A DNA stretch of 64,000 nt, taken from positions 10,673,722-10,737,721 of the forward strand of contig OZ037766.1 of NCBI GenBank assembly GCA_964035545.1, written 5' to 3'. The notes under the pieces are model-generated. The model was not told the DNA's origin. It was given only the letters and a program-made list of their open reading frames with translations, and ran no database searches. The DNA comes from Bugula neritina (Eukaryota > Bryozoa > Gymnolaemata > Cheilostomatida > Bugulidae). Each line of letters opens with the position of its first letter. Position 1 is the first letter of the stretch. The translations under genes were made by a program, and so were the position numbers. Positions 60,150-64,000 of the stretch are shown piece after piece.

Positions 60150-63100
60150 ATCAATGTAACTGCAATGTAATTAATAGAAGCACCTACATTTTGATTTTGC
60201 TAGTGTAAAGCTGAAACTTTGAAACATAAGATAGTTTTTATATTTCTTGTAATTAGAGAAACGTTAAAATTTAAATAACATACTTATAAGTTCTAAGTAC
60301 ATCAGTTCCTTCCCTTTTAGGCTGTAAGCATTCCAGTTTAAACAGTCATAAGGGACATTTTTTATGGCTTTTAGCCACTTCTTGATTCAAAGCTTTAATT
60401 CTATTAAAGAGCTTCAATCCTATTGGGCCCAGCTTTAAGCATCTAAATTCTAAGCCCTTTTAGCAGAATTTTAAAAATAAACTTGCAATCTGTTGCAGTA
60501 AACGATTCCTATTTTGAGCAACTAAGTAATTTTCTCGTCTAAATAAAATAAAAAAATTAAAAACAGAAACTGCGCTGTTTGTGTTGAAATTTTAAATTTA
60601 CAAAAAAATATTGTTTTTACTTTTGTTTTTTTACCATAATGTGAAAAGTATAACATAATCAAGAAATTGACATTGCTTAATCTTTGAAACTATTCCCCAA
60701 ACATTATTTTCTGTCAAAAAATGTGTTATTTTGTCAATACTGTTGCAACAGGTGAACCAATGTAATTTTAGCTAATAGAACTAACTAGTTTAGACATTAA
60801 GATCACATAAATTAAACAAGATTAAAATTCTTTCAATGTATCTGAGATGAAGTCGTCTACAAATTTGTTAAAAAAAATTCCGCTAAAGTTGGGCTGCATT
60901 TGTGTAGTCTAAAATGACATAATTTAATTTGCACGTGCAAAATAAATTTGGTACGACTTATATAATATATAATAATATATGTATAATATACAATAAGGGT
61001 GTGGCAGGTAGGCAGTTAAGAACTCTCTTTAATGTGTAAATATCTTAAAAGTGTAAAAAATTGTATTTTAAAAGCATACATGTATAATATTGTGTGAAGA
61101 GTGTATATGTATACATTATTTAAGCAAGTGGTGTTGGGTGTAAAAAGATGAACTTACCAAAGTCAATTTACAAGTTGTAGCTGATCTTACACTAAGGAAT
61201 CCTTAATGTGGTTTGGACAACCAGCTTGGATTTACGTATATGTAAAACACAGCAATGTTTGAACAAGATGCAGTTTAAATATCAAAGTATACAGACTGCA
61301 CAGTTATTTGTACAGTGAATCAGCTGTACCTGTTTGTGCGCATGTGTATTTTTAGGTATGCATCAGTTTTATATTAAGCTATTACCACTTATTTTGTGAG
61401 AACATAACTCCCTAAACAGTTAGCGAGACATATGCACATGATATTATGTAAGAAATCAATTATAGTCATATTTTGTTAAAAAAAATTATTTTCAACAATT
61501 TGTTGTAGTTAGAAGTACCTTATTTTATTATATAAAATTGACCTACAATGCTATGTATTTGCAATAAGTGCAATTTCTCCTTATTTTTTGTCTATTAACA
61601 GGTATTTTAGTGACCATCCTGCACACATTGCAAATATCTCTCTACAACCTACAGGCTAAGTTATGATTTGTTAGTTTTTTTCATAGCCAACTTACTTATA
61701 CCACCATATTATCAGTATTTCCATGAGATGCTGTAATTTGCAAAATGTTCATCAAACAACTAGCAAAAATACTGACATCAAAATTCTAAAAATTGTAATA
61801 CTAACTAATATACTATTATGTAACATTAACTAAAAATTAAATTTCTTTGAAGCAAAAAAAATATACATAGATTTAGAAACTGTTAAGATAGCAATAAACA
61901 TAAGCAAATCCATATTGCAAGTTTCTTGCGCATATTTTGTGGTACATCTTCTAGCATTGGTAACTGAATAGTATAAACTCATGTTATATATAGAAACAAA
62001 TTGCATGCATATGATTTGTATATATCCATCGGAATACCAAAGATTATTTTTTATAGTGTAGTTCAAAATTTTTAGCAAGGAGTAAGGGGCGAAAAAGAGA
62101 AACCCTGATGTGGAAAGATTTAGGTAAGACAATTTAAATATTTATGATGATCAAAAGCAGAATTTATAAAAGGCATCAACTATGTATTTTTGCCAAGACA
62201 AACAACTGATAGTGAATAAGTAGTAAGTGACTAGACAGCTTCATTGTAGTTTAATCTAACCCCATCCTTACTAATTTTATAGCAATCACTAGTTGTACAG
62301 GTACATAGCCTACAGGAAGTTCCACGTATTACACAATCAAGCAGAACTGCCGACTGCAAATGGAACATTCAGTCTAAAAATACTAATAAAATTACCACTA
62401 GAGAGAAAGATGTTAATAAACAAAGTGTGTTGGAGCATTTATAAACATTTAGGGGATAACTAGACTGCATAAGTTTATTATTATTCATCAGTACGAAAAG
62501 TGTTCACAATATCAAAATAGATGAAGTATTTGTTTATAGAAAATTGGAAAACACATTATGCATTCATTTCAAAAACAGTTAGAGGTGTGTGGCAAAATGG
62601 CTAATGCACCAAGTATACTGACAATGCAATGTGCTGCTAGTTATAATTCTACAGAGAGAATTATAAACATGATATACGATAAAAATTAGCATAGAAGCAG
62701 ATGACCTATTTGTTCAATAACTTATAAATAATAAAACTGCATCAAAAATTCATTTTAGTTAAATTTAAACAGAGTTGCATGACAACTGTGATAGAATGAA
62801 CACTATCAAAGAATGGTTGACACATTAGATACAAGAACTTGAGCATGGAATTGATGAAATGAAAAGGGATACACTAGTAGACAAATAGAAAAATAATTTT
62901 ACGATAAATTACTTAATTTTCATACGAAAAATTATTAAAAGACACAAAAATAAATATTATACATTTAATTATAGAGCATGTTTCTAAGACTTGACATTAA
63001 CTGCAAGAAGCATAAAAATCTGTAGCCATGTTCTTTTCTCCCACATGTCTAGCAGACTAACCATTTTATTAACTTTAGTCATCCTTATACTAAAATTAAA

Positions 63101-63339
63101 AACAGTTTCTAACAGAAAAAAAGTAATCAAAACATACAAAAAGTTGACTGTGATGGACTAGATGCCACAACAACAGTTTGGTATGGGTTGAAAATTAAAA
63201 GTGATATTCGAAAATATGACTGATGCAATGAGAAAACCAATTGCATAAAGCTAGTTGAGATTTATAGAAAGTAGTGGGAGCTGAGTAAAATATCGACTGT
63301 AGGTATGTTCTAGAATAAACTAGAGCAGCAGAGTCTATG
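60150..63339. other. Intergenic interval / 3' flank of the upstream gene, no coding gene seen
   Basis: Only short open frames without family features occur here. The right part probably contains the 3' UTR of the minus-strand gene ending at 63340; a candidate poly(A) signal (TTTATT on the plus strand, AATAAA in the transcript) is at 63065-63070 and another at about 62473. AT-rich runs occur near 60960-61000. I see no RNA gene or mobile element that I can support. Confidence 0.5.
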
Positions 63340-63453
63340 CTAGTGACGGGAACTCCGGGACCTTGACGAAGATTTCTTCTTTTTCTTCCGCTGATCAAGA
63401 TCCGCTTGCTGCGATATCCGAAGTTCTACGTCATAGGGAAGAAAGCAAAATAC
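63340..63453 (-). CDS. Terminal coding exon of an unidentified upstream gene
   Basis: After a good acceptor (TTTGCAG) there is one open frame of 37 codons plus TAG. It begins VFCFLPYDVELRISQQ and ends with a Lys run followed by an Arg/Ser tail (KKKKKSSSRSRSSRH). The other two phases stop within about ten codons. A short hydrophobic start and a strongly basic C-terminus would fit the cytoplasmic tail of a membrane protein or a nuclear protein, but I do not recognise the family. It is on the same strand as the ABCA gene and ends about 3.6 kb upstream of its start codon. Confidence 0.5.
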   Translation of the reverse strand, partial: VFCFLPYDVELRISQQADLDQRKKKKKSSSRSRSSRH

Positions 63454-64000
63454 CTGCAAATGTGAAAATATTTTTATGAACTGTCCAGTCAACTCATAAG
63501 ATTGAAGTCTATATGCTCGTGTTTAATGAGGTAAGAAAGTTGGCCAGCTTCTAGCAAGAAATGTTATTTAAGAGCTATGGACTGAGCTACAGGCGTAATA
63601 ATTGATGGGATGCAATTAAAATATAATATAAAATATTATATTAAACTACATTTAACTAAATATTAATTGCTATATTTAATTTCTCAATATTTGTTTCAGC
63701 TGGAATAATTTATCAACATACTAAGCATGGTGTTGCAAAAGTTGGAGAAAACGATGGAAAATTCTTCCAGAAATAGTGTAGCATAATGCTAGAATATAAA
63801 CTTTAAAAAGTCAGTTTTTCAGATTTTGAAAAATGTTAGGCAAGCTTTTTACATCTCATTACACTGTTGTTTAAATTTTAAATACCATGATTTGAGGCAA
63901 AATAACATTCTCTTAAGATGACGCAATAAAATAATAACTTATGCATTAAAAAAGACATCATTGTGATATATTTCACTACACTATAACCATGAAATAACTA
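63454..64000. other. Probable intron of the unidentified upstream gene
   Basis: The stretch right of the terminal exon's acceptor is AT-rich with no open frame of note. It is most simply intron sequence of the same minus-strand gene. Confidence 0.4.

Noticed and set aside
60150-63339. Search for a further ABCA exon or independent gene
   Set aside because: Only short open frames in AT-rich sequence; the ABCA start codon with an upstream in-frame stop makes a further upstream coding exon unnecessary.

Overview
The window is animal nuclear DNA: AT-rich, with short introns, GT-AG splice sites and several small transposon families. It is filled almost entirely by one minus-strand gene, an ABC subfamily A (ABCA) transporter of exceptional size. 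I resolved 98 consecutive coding exons from the start codon at 59712 down to 583. Every exon joins the next in frame, giving 18,936 coding bases, or 6,312 codons. The last exon or exons and the 3' UTR lie beyond the left edge. A lophotrochozoan invertebrate would fit the intron sizes and repeats, but the phylum cannot be fixed from the sequence.

Layout in gene order (right to left). 63340-63453 is the last coding exon of an unidentified upstream gene on the same strand. 59.7-60.1 kb is the probable ABCA promoter and 5' UTR. 58.9-59.7 kb encodes the cytoplasmic N-terminus and first membrane helix. 17.2-58.2 kb encodes a huge first extracellular domain (ECD1), made mainly of 19 successive copies of a module of about 230 residues. 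In most copies the module is spread over four exons, here called A, B, C and D, with the recurring intron-phase order 1-0-0-2. 14.0-16.9 kb encodes the conserved membrane-proximal part of ECD1. Then come membrane domain 1 (11.4-13.8 kb), a linker, nucleotide-binding domain 1 (8.6-10.1 kb), the regulatory segment (7.6-8.5 kb), ECD2 and membrane domain 2 (3.2-7.2 kb), and nucleotide-binding domain 2 (0.6-2.8 kb).

Both ATPase sites keep Walker A, Q-loop, signature, Walker B and H-loop motifs, so the gene looks active. The protein probably moves or presents lipid, as characterised ABCA proteins do. ECD1 is about 4,790 residues. From memory, human ABCA13, usually cited as the largest ABC protein, is about 5,058 residues in total, so this protein would exceed it by more than 1,200. 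The main finding is therefore an ABCA ectodomain built by serial duplication of a four-exon cassette that resembles a single-copy segment of ordinary ABCA1-type ECD1.

The introns carry a truncated antisense non-LTR retrotransposon, a tRNA-derived SINE, a tRNA-like sequence, at least four families of short inverted-repeat (MITE-like) elements, and several mini- and microsatellites. The 60.1-63.3 kb interval holds no gene that I can support.
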